A DNA stretch of 64,000 bases, from NCBI RefSeq assembly GCF_013178945.1, contig NZ_JABFDM010000001.1:434001-498000 (forward strand). The letters are read 5' to 3'. Each line of letters opens with the position of its first letter. Within the stretch, counting starts at the first letter, position 1. Source of the DNA: Bradyrhizobium aeschynomenes. GTDB lineage: Bacteria > Pseudomonadota > Alphaproteobacteria > Rhizobiales > Xanthobacteraceae. The notes under the pieces are model-generated. The model saw nothing but the letters and a program-made list of their open reading frames with translations. It was not told the origin of the DNA and made no database searches. The translations under genes and the position numbers were made by a program. Of this stretch, positions 52,088 to 60,266 are shown in pieces.

Positions 52088-52711
52088 TCAGCCCGCCGGC
52101 ATGAACGGGATGATCATCGGCACCCGCTGGCTGTAGGCAACGTAGTCTGGTCCCAGCTCCTGGGCCAGGAACACCTCTTCCATCTTGGCCTTCCAGGCCA
52201 TGCCGAGCGAGATCAGGACGGCGCCGAGCACCGCGCTGACCGTCCCCACGGCAATGCCGGTCGCGATCATGCCGAGGATGAGGCCGGTATAGATCGGATG
52301 CCGGACCATGCCATAGGGGCCGGTATCGATGACCTTGTGGCCTTCCTTGTGGGTGATGGCGTTCGACCAGAACCGGCCGAGATGGATGCGTGCCCACCAG
52401 GTAAAGGCGATGCCGGCCAGGGTCACCACGATCAGCAGGTAGACCCCGGTCTCGCCGGGGTGCCAGAACGGCTTCTCGCCGAGCAGACGCGAGGTCCAGG
52501 GCGTGAACAGGATGCCGCCGAGCACGATCAGCGCGTGATAGCGGCTGGTCTTGATCACGGTCACATGTTTGCGGGTCTGCCCGGACCAGAACGAGGCCCC
52601 GACCCAGCTGGCGAGCCAGATCAGCCAGATGACAGCGAGCAGGGAGGTGGGCCAGGTGGTGGTCCATCCGCTGAACGCAAACGACGAGATGGGGCTGGCA
52701 TCGCCGGACAT
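52088..52711 (-). CDS. ICMT/PEMT-family membrane methyltransferase
   Basis: Membrane protein of 207 residues, of the isoprenylcysteine carboxyl methyltransferase/phospholipid methyltransferase family, with about five helices. The SAM-site signature GPYGMVRHPIYTG lies at about 134-146 and the C-terminal EELGPDYVAY-like stretch is seen as QELGPDYVAYSQRVP. Its substrate in bacteria is not known. It is convergent with the LysM hydrolase gene with 13 bases between. Confidence 0.88.
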   Translation of the reverse strand: MSGDASPISSFAFSGWTTTWPTSLLAVIWLIWLASWVGASFWSGQTRKHVTVIKTSRYHALIVLGGILFTPWTSRLLGEKPFWHPGETGVYLLIVVTLAGIAFTWWARIHLGRFWSNAITHKEGHKVIDTGPYGMVRHPIYTGLILGMIATGIAVGTVSAVLGAVLISLGMAWKAKMEEVFLAQELGPDYVAYSQRVPMIIPFMPAG

Positions 52712-52752
52712 GTCTTGGAACCGTTATGAGACGTTGGACCGGCCGCTCTTAG

Positions 52753-53778
52753 CTATTCGGCCGCGGTGCGAAAAGGGTGTTGTTTGTCGTCGAGCCGTTT
52801 TCCCGGCTCGGAATCGAGCAGGAAGGCGATGGTCTCGCGCAAGGTGGGCTCGATCGGGCGGGGCGCGTAGCCGAGTTCCCGCTTGGCCCTGTCGATCGAC
52901 AGATCGGACGCGGATCGGGCGATCCGCACCCCCTCGGCGGTGCCGGAGGGGCAGCGCTTGGTGAGGTGATCGGAGACGAACTCCAGCATGCCCGCCGACA
53001 GCTCGGCCAGCCGGCCGGGTACCGGCAGCGCCACGTGCTTGCGGCCGCTGATCACCGCCATCAGCTCCAGGATGCGGCTGAGGCGCAGGCTCTCGCCGCC
53101 GAACACGTAGCGCTCGCCGACCTTGCCGCGCTCCATGGCCAGGATCAGGCCTGCGGCGACGTCGCGGACATCGACCAGGTTGACGATGAAATCGAGATAG
53201 AGCTGAACACGGCTGTCCAGGAAATGGCGCAGCATCTGTGACGGCGGTGTCAGGTTGCTGTCATGCGGTCCGATCGGCATCGTCGGGGTGCCGACCACGA
53301 GCGGAAAGCCGTCTGCGGCGGCGGCCATGGCGCGGGCTTCGGCCAGGGCCTTCGACCGCGTATAGGCCCCCGGCATGGCCTCGGCTGGCGGCGCCGTGGG
53401 GGCCGAGGCGGCGCCCGTCGATCCCGGATAGTCGAACAGGATGGACTCGGTCGAGCAATGCAGGAAGCGGCGCACCCGGTTGGCGCGCGCCGCCGCCAGC
53501 ACCGTTTCCGTGCCGACGCAATTGACGCGGTAGAAGTCCTCGCGGTCCGGCATCCACATGCCGGGCAGCCCGGCGAGATGATAGACCTGATCGACGCCGG
53601 CCACGGCCTGTCGCACCAGGCCTGCATCGAGCACCGAGCCCTCGATATATTCCACCTCGGCCATCATGTGCGTCGGGCAGCGGATATCGAGCACCCGCAC
53701 CTCCGCGCCCCGCGCGACCAGCGCAGAGACGAGGTGATGTCCGATAAAACCACTGCCGCCGGTGACGAGGACTTTCAT
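52753..53778 (-). CDS. NAD-dependent epimerase/dehydratase, HpnA-like
   Basis: Extended short-chain dehydrogenase of 341 residues. The NAD loop TGGSGFIG lies at 6-13 and the catalytic Y-x3-K in YTRSKALAE. Wording such as HLAGLPGMWMPDREDFYRVN resembles the hopanoid-associated epimerase HpnA and dihydroflavonol-reductase-like proteins. The ATG at 53778 shares one base with the stop of the upstream DUF962 gene (TAATG), so the two are coupled. The frame is open much further upstream but that is the other gene's shadow. Its true substrate is unknown. Confidence 0.85.
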   Translation of the reverse strand: MKVLVTGGSGFIGHHLVSALVARGAEVRVLDIRCPTHMMAEVEYIEGSVLDAGLVRQAVAGVDQVYHLAGLPGMWMPDREDFYRVNCVGTETVLAAARANRVRRFLHCSTESILFDYPGSTGAASAPTAPPAEAMPGAYTRSKALAEARAMAAAADGFPLVVGTPTMPIGPHDSNLTPPSQMLRHFLDSRVQLYLDFIVNLVDVRDVAAGLILAMERGKVGERYVFGGESLRLSRILELMAVISGRKHVALPVPGRLAELSAGMLEFVSDHLTKRCPSGTAEGVRIARSASDLSIDRAKRELGYAPRPIEPTLRETIAFLLDSEPGKRLDDKQHPFRTAAE

Positions 53779-54317
53779 TAGGGACGTGAGCGTTGATCGC
53801 CTTGAAGAGGACGGGATGTGAGCTGGTCGGACGCGACGAGATCGGCCACCGAAGGCTTGAATCCCAACGCCACGTACAACTTCGCCATCACGAACATCGG
53901 CCCGAGAAACAGATGCGCCGGATGATCCAGCAGTGACGGATTGTTGCGCTCGAACAGCTTGTGACCCACCGCCTGCGACACGAGGCCGAGGATCACGAGT
54001 GCGGCAAACAAGGCCCATAGGGCCAATCCGTGGACGTGATCGGCAATCATCATGGCCACAGCAAGGAACAGCACGGCAAAGGCAAGAATGCCGGCGCCGA
54101 GCGCTGCATCGAGCAGCAGCCAATACAACAGCACCGGCAGCGCGAGCACGGCGCCCAGGCTGATGCGGATGCCGAACGCGTCGAAATGCCACAAGCTCAG
54201 CGGCAGCACCGCGCCGAGGAACAGCAGGACGATCCCGAGCACATGCATCAGGCCGTTGCGCGGATCGCGATGATATTCGACGTAGTCGATCATCTGGCGT
54301 CGGAACATGGCGTTCAT
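53778..54317 (-). CDS. DUF962 / Mpo1-like membrane protein
   Basis: Protein of 179 residues with about four helices. HRDPRNGLMHVLGI (about 15-28) and NPSLLDHPAHLFLGPMF near the end carry the conserved histidines of the DUF962/Mpo1 family; yeast Mpo1 is an iron-dependent dioxygenase of 2-hydroxy fatty acids. Whether this protein has that activity is inference. The ATG at 54317 (MNAMFRR) or 54308 (MFRRQM) is likely; a start at 54404 has no support. It is coupled to the epimerase gene. Confidence 0.8.
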   Translation of the reverse strand: MNAMFRRQMIDYVEYHRDPRNGLMHVLGIVLLFLGAVLPLSLWHFDAFGIRISLGAVLALPVLLYWLLLDAALGAGILAFAVLFLAVAMMIADHVHGLALWALFAALVILGLVSQAVGHKLFERNNPSLLDHPAHLFLGPMFVMAKLYVALGFKPSVADLVASDQLTSRPLQGDQRSRP

Positions 54318-54563
54318 GGCTATCTCGCTCGTCAATGCGATCGACCACCGCTCAATCGACGGCCGTAAAGACCGGGCTATACCATCAAGCGGCTGCATCG
54401 ACAAACCGGCAATCGGTACGCCCCGGCCTCAGCGCAGCCGGGCTGCGTCGATCTGAGAACGGGTTCCAATTGCGCCGATCGTCGCAGCGCGCCGATGCCC
54501 CATCCAAGACAGTCGCGCCCGGACGCCCCCGGGTTCACGGCATTCGCGCAGGGCTCATTTGCG

Positions 54564-55232
54564 TCAATTGCGGTGCTTGCGCGGAGCCTGCTTGCCGGAT
54601 GCAGCCGGAGCGGGGGCTGGCGGCGGCGGTGCGGCCTCTTCGGCAGCCTTGGCGACCGTGATGATCTGGATCTGCTGATTGACAGGGGCGGTCGGCTTGC
54701 TCGGATCGAGCAGTTGCTCTTCGCCCAGGCCGATCGACTGCAGCCGCTTGACCGAGATCTTGAAGGTGTTCGCCAGGATGTCGCGGATCGCGTCGGCGCG
54801 GCGCTGGCTCAGGATGACGTTGGACTCGCGCTTGCCGTTGGCTTCGACGTGCCCGACGATCAGGAAGCTGTAGGGAAGCAGCTCGGAATAGACCATCGCG
54901 TCGGCGATCCGGCCGACGGCCTGGTAGGATTCCGGCCGCACGATCGGCGTGTCCACGTCGAACTGGATGTCGATGTTGAAGGCCGGCAGGGTCATGAGCT
55001 CCGGCGCGATCGGCGTCCGCTTCTGCGGCGGCGGTTCGTTGCGGCTGCGGATCTTCGAACGTTCCTGGGTCTGTTGCTTGAGCGCCGGCAGATCCAGCGT
55101 CGGCGCCGTCTCGAACCGGCTGAGCTGGCGCACGATGTCCTCGCGCGTCACCTCCTGCGACCACGCCGGCGCGCTCGCGACCAGCAACGAAGCCGTGATC
55201 AGCCCGAGCAGTGCTGTCGCTGTCCGTTGCAT
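54564..55232 (-). CDS. Exported OmpA-domain protein
   Basis: Protein of 222 residues with a signal peptide (1-26, ending APAWSQ) and an OmpA C-terminal-like domain (about 85-195) that includes NVILSQRRADAIRDIL, the peptidoglycan-binding helix, and GHVEANG. It ends in an Ala/Pro/Lys-rich tail. There is no beta-barrel part. The start ATG at 55232 overlaps the stop of the Cys-rich gene by one base (TGATG), so they are coupled and probably act together in the periplasm. Confidence 0.88.
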   Translation of the reverse strand: MQRTATALLGLITASLLVASAPAWSQEVTREDIVRQLSRFETAPTLDLPALKQQTQERSKIRSRNEPPPQKRTPIAPELMTLPAFNIDIQFDVDTPIVRPESYQAVGRIADAMVYSELLPYSFLIVGHVEANGKRESNVILSQRRADAIRDILANTFKISVKRLQSIGLGEEQLLDPSKPTAPVNQQIQIITVAKAAEEAAPPPPAPAPAASGKQAPRKHRN

Positions 55233-55648
55233 CAGCGATACCCCGCCTCGCCCAGCGACTGCTGGCAGCGCGCGCCGACGCCGCTCGCGGTCATCAGGCA
55301 GGGAATCGATTTGCTGGTCTCCTTGGTCGAGCCGCCGCACAGCTTCACGATCTCGCGCTGGCAGGCATTGGCCACCGTGACCCGGGCCGCGATGCGCTTC
55401 TGGATCGCCTCGAACGCCTTGAAATAGGTGGCCTTGCACTGTGCAGAGACGACATCCTGGTTGCGCGACAGGCATTCCTTGAGGCGGTTGGAGTCGAGAT
55501 TGACGCCGCGGCAATTGGCGGTGATGTCCGCGCCGCAGCTCGAGGCAATCAGCCCCGCCGAGTCGGCAAAGCTCATCGTCTGCGCCGCCGCAAGCGACGG
55601 CGCGCTCAGCGCGATCGCAACACTCAACAGGATGTATCGCCGGACCAT
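55232..55648 (-). CDS. Exported Cys-rich repeat protein (GLG1-like repeats)
   Basis: Protein of 138 residues with a signal peptide (1-22, ending AAAQ). Eight cysteines (38, 46, 59, 71 and 96, 104, 117, 128) form two sets with spacings x7-x12-x11 and x7-x12-x10. This pattern and words such as CGADITANC and CQREIVKLC match the cysteine-rich repeat of the eukaryotic Golgi protein GLG1, which also occurs in some proteobacteria. The disulfide-bonded repeats would fold in the periplasm. Function unknown; coupled to the OmpA-domain gene. Confidence 0.82.
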   Translation of the reverse strand: MVRRYILLSVAIALSAPSLAAAQTMSFADSAGLIASSCGADITANCRGVNLDSNRLKECLSRNQDVVSAQCKATYFKAFEAIQKRIAARVTVANACQREIVKLCGGSTKETSKSIPCLMTASGVGARCQQSLGEAGYR

Positions 55649-55766
55649 GGTTGCATCTCATACGATGCGCGCTGCCATGGTCAAGGCCTAACCAAGGCGA
55701 CGTGTGAAGTTCGGTTGCCGCGATCCGCGCCGGTCCCGCGGCGGCCGGCGCACCGTGGCCGTGGGG

Positions 55767-58328
55767 TCACGCCCTCTGCACGAAGCTGTCGACCACGTGC
55801 TTCTCGCCGGCCTTGTCGAAGGCGATGGTCAGCTTGTTGCCGTCGATCTTGATGACGCGGCCATAGCCGAACTTCTGGTGAAAGACGCGGTCGCCGACGG
55901 TGAATTCCGAGACGGTGCCGGTTGATTTGGCCACCAGTTCGCCCTCGATGGTCATCGGTCCGCGCTTGTTGCGTCCGAAATTACCGCCGAACGGATCACG
56001 CCCTGCGAACGGCGATTGTTGCTCGCTGAAGCCGCCCTCGGACGACCCGCGTGCTGCGCCGGGGCGGCGCGCCTGGGCGCGCTGCCAGCCCGGCGTGGAA
56101 TAGCTCGATCCGAACGACTCGACATTGTCGAAGCGCGACGGACCATAGCCGCCGGCGCCGCCCCAGCCGGAGCCGCCCTTGGATTCGGTGATCTCGACGC
56201 TGGCGGCCGGCAATTCGTCGAGGAAGCGCGACGGGATGGTCGTGGTCCAGGTGCCGTGGATGCGGCGGTTGGTCGCGAAATAGATTTTCGCGCGGCGCCG
56301 CGCGCGCGTCAGGCCGACATGGGCGAGGCGGCGCTCCTCTTCCAGGCCGGCGCGCCCCTGTTCGTCGAGGGTGCGCTGGCTCGGAAACAGGCCTTCCTCC
56401 CAGCCCGGCAGGAAGACGTTGTCGAATTCCAGCCCCTTGGCCGAATGCAAGGTCATCAGCGACACAGCTTCCTCGTCGGCGGCGCCCTCGCGGTCCATCA
56501 CCAGCGAGATGTGCTCGAGGAAGCCGTGCAGGTTCTCGAACTCCTCCATCGAGCGGATCAGCTCCTTGAGGTTGTCGAGACGTCCGGCCGCGTCGGCCGA
56601 GCGGTCCTTCTGCCACATCTCGGTATAGCCGCTCTCGTCGAGCACGATCTCGGCGAGCTCGGTGTGCGGCGTCACCTCGCGCTGGGCGCGCCAGCGCTCG
56701 AATTGCAGCAGAAGTCCGCGCAGCGAACCGCGCGCCTTCGGCTTCAACTCGTCGGTCTCGACCACCGCGCGCGCAGCCTCGAACAGCGGGATGCGGCGCT
56801 TGCGGGCGTGGTCGTGCAGCAGCTGCACGGTGGCGTCACCGAGCCCGCGCTTGGGCACGTTGACGATGCGCTCGAAGGCGAGATCGTCGGCCGGCGAGTT
56901 GATGACGCGCAAGTACGCCAGCGCATCGCGGATCTCGGCGCGCTCGTAGAATCGAGGGCCGCCGATGACGCGGTAGGGCAGGCCGAGCGTGACGAAGCGG
57001 TCCTCGAACTCGCGCATCTGGTAGGACGCGCGCACCAGGATCGCGACGTCGTTGAGATGCTCGCCCTTGCGCTGCAGCTCCTCGATCTCCTCGCCGATGC
57101 CGCGCGCTTCCTCTTCCGAATCCCACGCCCCGGTGACGGTGACCTTCTCGCCCTCGACATCCTCGGTGTGCAGCGTCTTGCCGAGCCGGCCTTCGTTGTG
57201 CGTGATCAGATGCGAGGCGGCGGCGAGAATGTGCCCGGTCGAACGATAGTTGCGCTCCAGGCGAATGACCCTGGCTCCGGGGAAATCGTGCTCGAAGCGC
57301 AGGATGTTGTCGACCTCGGCACCGCGCCAGCCATAGATCGACTGGTCGTCGTCACCGACGCAGCAGATGTTCTTGGGGGGAGCGCCGGAAGCGGCAATGC
57401 TCCTGTCGTCATCACCGGGCCGCCGCGCAGGGTCGAGACCCGGTGATCCATCTTCTTCGGAAGTGATGGATTGCCGGGGCGAGCCCTGCAATGACGCGCC
57501 GGCGGACGACGGCGCCTGCGACAGCAGCCGCAGCCAAAGATATTGCGCGACGTTGGTGTCCTGATACTCGTCGACCAGGATGAACTTGAAGCGGCTCTGA
57601 TACTGCCGCAACACGTCCGGGTTCTCGCGGAACAGCCGGATGCTCTCGAGCAGCAGGTCGCCGAAATCGGCGGCGTTGAGGATCTTCAGCCGCTCCTGAT
57701 AGCTCGCATAGAGCTTGCCGCCCTTGCCATTGGCGAACACGGCGGCTTCGCCCGAGGGCACCTGCGACGGCGCCAGGCCGCGGTTCTTCCAGCCGTCGAT
57801 CAGCCCGGCCAGCATGCGCGCCGGCCAGCGCTTGTCGTCGACGTTCTCGGCCTGCAGCAACTGCTTGAGCAGGCGGATCTGGTCGTCGACGTCGAGCACG
57901 GTGAAATTGGATTTGAGCTGCACCAGCTCGGCATGGCTGCGCAGGATGCGCCCGGAGATCGAGTGGAAGGTGCCGAGCCACGGCATGCCTTCGACGGCTT
58001 GTCCCAACATCTCGGCGAGGCGCGTCTTCATCTCGCGCGCGGCCTTGTTGGTGAACGTCACCGACAGGATTTCGCTCGGCCGCGCGCGGCCCTGGCTCAA
58101 AATATGCGCGATGCGCGTGGTCAGCACGCGGGTCTTGCCGGTGCCGGCGCCTGCAAGCACCAACACTGGGCCATCGAGTGTCTCGACAGCCTCGCGCTGC
58201 TCTGGATTGAGGCCCGCAAGATAGCGCGCACCCCCGCTCGCAGCCGCGCGTGCGCGCGCGGCGATGCCGCCGGCAACAGGCTGGTGGTCGGGCGCAGGAA
58301 AAGGGCTCACGCGGTTGGGCTCGGTCAT
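55767..58328 (-). CDS. uvrD: DNA helicase UvrD/PcrA with in-frame repeat insertion
   Basis: Superfamily 1A 3'-5' helicase for nucleotide excision and mismatch repair; 853 residues, over 100 longer than E. coli UvrD (720). Motif I AGAGTGKT lies at 59-66, motif II DEYQDTN at 253-259 and motif III ICCVGDDDQSIYGWRGAE at 321-338; later motifs (ERNYRST, LMTLHSAKGLEF) are intact. Residues about 273-317 look foreign: they are low-complexity, match no helicase segment and are encoded by a palindromic repeat. The C-terminus has a Gly/Ser-rich linker and the usual Tudor-like end VGDRVFHQKFGYGRVIKID. Confidence 0.95.
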   Translation of the reverse strand: MTEPNRVSPFPAPDHQPVAGGIAARARAAASGGARYLAGLNPEQREAVETLDGPVLVLAGAGTGKTRVLTTRIAHILSQGRARPSEILSVTFTNKAAREMKTRLAEMLGQAVEGMPWLGTFHSISGRILRSHAELVQLKSNFTVLDVDDQIRLLKQLLQAENVDDKRWPARMLAGLIDGWKNRGLAPSQVPSGEAAVFANGKGGKLYASYQERLKILNAADFGDLLLESIRLFRENPDVLRQYQSRFKFILVDEYQDTNVAQYLWLRLLSQAPSSAGASLQGSPRQSITSEEDGSPGLDPARRPGDDDRSIAASGAPPKNICCVGDDDQSIYGWRGAEVDNILRFEHDFPGARVIRLERNYRSTGHILAAASHLITHNEGRLGKTLHTEDVEGEKVTVTGAWDSEEEARGIGEEIEELQRKGEHLNDVAILVRASYQMREFEDRFVTLGLPYRVIGGPRFYERAEIRDALAYLRVINSPADDLAFERIVNVPKRGLGDATVQLLHDHARKRRIPLFEAARAVVETDELKPKARGSLRGLLLQFERWRAQREVTPHTELAEIVLDESGYTEMWQKDRSADAAGRLDNLKELIRSMEEFENLHGFLEHISLVMDREGAADEEAVSLMTLHSAKGLEFDNVFLPGWEEGLFPSQRTLDEQGRAGLEEERRLAHVGLTRARRRAKIYFATNRRIHGTWTTTIPSRFLDELPAASVEITESKGGSGWGGAGGYGPSRFDNVESFGSSYSTPGWQRAQARRPGAARGSSEGGFSEQQSPFAGRDPFGGNFGRNKRGPMTIEGELVAKSTGTVSEFTVGDRVFHQKFGYGRVIKIDGNKLTIAFDKAGEKHVVDSFVQRA
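57405..57495. repeat. Palindromic repeat inserted inside uvrD
   Basis: GTCATCACCGGGC...GACCCGGTGATCCATC, then GATGGATTGCCGGGGCGA and CTGCAATGACG, give the two-arm hairpin form of dispersed Bradyrhizobium-type intergenic repeats. It is read in frame within uvrD on the minus strand (residues about 278-308) without a stop. Confidence 0.8.
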
Positions 58329-58534
58329 CAGCGAATCAGTCTCGTCCCTCTGACCGCATCATACGACGGCATCGAGAGGTCTGCAGGAAGGAGCCCTCAT
58401 AGCAGGGATTGTCGGTGATATGGGGCCGGCCGGTGCGTTTTACAGCCCTAAATCGGGGCAGTCCCTCGGAATGCGCGCCTGTTTCCGCCGACTTTGTTCC
58501 GCCGAAACGCGAATTTTTACCGCGCCGCTGGCCC

Positions 58535-58559
58535 GGAACCTTTGTTCCCGACCCTGATT
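58535..58559 (+). promoter_or_regulatory. Possible EcfG (general stress) promoter
   Basis: GGAAC followed after 16 bases by GATT, against a consensus GGAAC-N16/17-CGTT; only the -35 part is exact. It lies 64 bases before the DUF1328 gene, a family often tied to stress. The match is partial and uncertain. Confidence 0.3.
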
Positions 58560-58622
58560 GTCATGCCAACGGCGCAAGCTCCGCGTCGCCTTGAACCGCA
58601 ATCGAGAGACAGAGGTCGTGTC

Positions 58623-58796
58623 ATGTTAGGCTGGGTCGTCACCTTCCTGGTTATCGCATTGATCGCCGGCATCCTCGGCTTCGGCGGCATCGCCGGCGCC
58701 TCCATCGAGATCGCCAAGATCATCTTCTTCATCGCCATCGTGCTGTTCCTGGTGTCGGCCGTCGTGGGTCTCGCCCGCGGCCGATCCCGCGTGTAG
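58623..58796 (+). CDS. DUF1328 small membrane protein
   Basis: Protein of 57 residues with two helices: [20 protein letters not shown] and a second hydrophobic run with [15 protein letters not shown], ending in a basic GRSRV tail. This is the whole length of the DUF1328 (YtjA-like) family. AGAGG lies about eight bases before the ATG, which sets the start; an ATG at 58494 in the same frame is not likely. Function unknown. A strong hairpin follows. Confidence 0.9.
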   Translation: MLGWVVTFLVIALIAGILGFGGIAGASIEIAKIIFFIAIVLFLVSAVVGLARGRSRV

Positions 58797-58826
58797 TCGG
58801 CCTCATCCCTGACAATGAGGTCGGCG

Positions 58827-58863
58827 AAGGGCGCAGTGCCTCGCAAGAGGTGCTGCGCCCTTT
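58827..58863. terminator. Convergent terminator after DUF1328 gene
   Basis: A stem of AAGGGCGCAG/CTGCGCCCTT with an inner CCTC-GCAA-GAGG and a single TG/TG internal mismatch. It lies between two convergent genes; only a short T-run follows on the plus strand. Confidence 0.7.
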
Positions 58864-58880
58864 GCGTCGTGGGGGGCGCC

Positions 58881-59525
58881 TCAGGCCGGCGCCGTCAGCG
58901 CGACCTGCACCTTGGCCAGCGCGGGATCCAGCGCCACGGACGTGAGCCGCGGATCGTTGGACAGTGCCGTCAGCGTCACGGTCTGATCCTGCACCCGGAA
59001 GATGCGACACAGCGTCGTCGCCTCCGACACATCGCGCAGCATGACCGACAGCGGCGCGACGCCGTGCTCGCCACTGACCTTCTCGGCGACCAGCGCCAGC
59101 CGCGTCGCCGCCGCCGCCAGCCGCTCGGTGTGACGGCCGGCCGTGTTGGCCGCGAGCGGCAGGCCTTCCTCGTTCGTCAGCAGCACGGTTTCAAACCGCC
59201 CGACCTCGGCGATCCTGTCGAGCAGCGGCACCAGCTCGCGGCGCCGGCCCGGCCGGCTCGCGAGCTGAGCCAGATCGAGCGAGATGCGCTCGCGTTCGAC
59301 CAGCGGCGCCAGCACGTCCTGGATCGCGCTGCGCAGACTGGTCTCGCGCTCGATCGCGTCGTGGCTGCTCTGCTCCTGCAACTGATCCAGGCTCGCGGCC
59401 TGCAATTGCACCTGTCGCCGCAACTGATCGCGAGCCAGCGTACCCTGGCGCGCGCCGAACAGATAGCCTGCGGTCAGCAGGAGAATGGCGGCGCCGAAGC
59501 CGCTCACGATGGCATAGATGGTCAT
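58881..59525 (-). CDS. Membrane-anchored Roadblock/LC7-like protein
   Basis: Protein of 214 residues, last gene of the Roadblock-ODP operon. One membrane helix (about 3-24; IYAIVSGFGAAILLLTAGYL) is followed by a coiled coil (about 30-60; LRRQVQLQAASLDQLQEQSS) and a domain (about 95-205) with RFETVLLTNEEGLPLAA and LAAAATRLALVAEKVS, the usual wording of Roadblock/LC7 folds, which bind small GTPases or form dimers in signalling. No MglA-type GTPase is encoded in the window. The start overlaps the OmpA gene's stop by four bases. Confidence 0.78.
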   Translation of the reverse strand: MTIYAIVSGFGAAILLLTAGYLFGARQGTLARDQLRRQVQLQAASLDQLQEQSSHDAIERETSLRSAIQDVLAPLVERERISLDLAQLASRPGRRRELVPLLDRIAEVGRFETVLLTNEEGLPLAANTAGRHTERLAAAATRLALVAEKVSGEHGVAPLSVMLRDVSEATTLCRIFRVQDQTVTLTALSNDPRLTSVALDPALAKVQVALTAPA

Positions 59526-60265
59526 GGTCGCTTCACCGCCGTGAGTTGATCGCAATCGTCGACGCCGGCAATGTGCAGCAGCGCCTTGCGGTCCGCGGCC
59601 ACAGCCTCGGCATCGCCATGCGCCGCGCCGGCGCCGGCGGCGCGCACCGCGATCTGCTTGGCGGGGATGCCGTCCTTGCGCAACAGATCTGCGACGGCCT
59701 TGGCGCGCGAATAGCTCAGGAGCACGTTGAGATCCTCGCTGCCGCTGGCATCGGCATGTCCCTCGATGACGAGGGTCGCGTCGGCGTGCCGTGACAGCGC
59801 CTTCTGCAGGATCGCCCGCGAACGCTTCATGTCGGCAGGATTCGGTCGCGTGCTGCCGCGCTCGAACGCGACCGCCAGCGGCGCAAAACATTCGGTGCTC
59901 GCCTTGGCGGCGCCCAGCGGCTCGGCGCGAGCCGTCGGTGCGGCGGGGGCCGCCGGTGGTTCGATCGGGGCGGCGGAGGGCAAGGGCAGCGGCGGCGCGA
60001 CGATCAGAGCGGGGAGAGGCGCCGGGGGCTCGGGCGGTCTCCATGCCGGCTCGGCGACGATCGGCTGGGGTGCCGGGATCGCGGCCACCACTTGGGGCGC
60101 AGCCGGCGCCTGTTGCCACAGCGAGGCCGACATGATGGCGACCAGCGTGCCCGCGACGGCAAAGGCGGTTGCGAGCCAGATCGGCGCGTCCTCGCCGGCT
60201 ACGACAGACGCATCGGCGCGCGCGGCTGGCGTGGAGAACGCGGCATTGGGGGAGGGCGCCAGCAT
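59522..60265 (-). CDS. Membrane-anchored OmpA-domain protein
   Basis: Protein of 247 residues, third gene of the operon. A membrane helix (about 29-49; IWLATAFAVAGTLVAIMSAS) is followed by a Pro/Ala-rich linker (about 52-120) and an OmpA C-terminal domain (about 123-235) with IEGHADASGSEDLNVLLSYS, including the aspartate and the arginine-rich helix that bind diaminopimelate. It would span from the inner membrane to the peptidoglycan. It follows the diiron gene after one base and overlaps the next gene by four. Confidence 0.87.
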   Translation of the reverse strand: MLAPSPNAAFSTPAARADASVVAGEDAPIWLATAFAVAGTLVAIMSASLWQQAPAAPQVVAAIPAPQPIVAEPAWRPPEPPAPLPALIVAPPLPLPSAAPIEPPAAPAAPTARAEPLGAAKASTECFAPLAVAFERGSTRPNPADMKRSRAILQKALSRHADATLVIEGHADASGSEDLNVLLSYSRAKAVADLLRKDGIPAKQIAVRAAGAGAAHGDAEAVAADRKALLHIAGVDDCDQLTAVKRP

Positions 60266-60266
60266 G

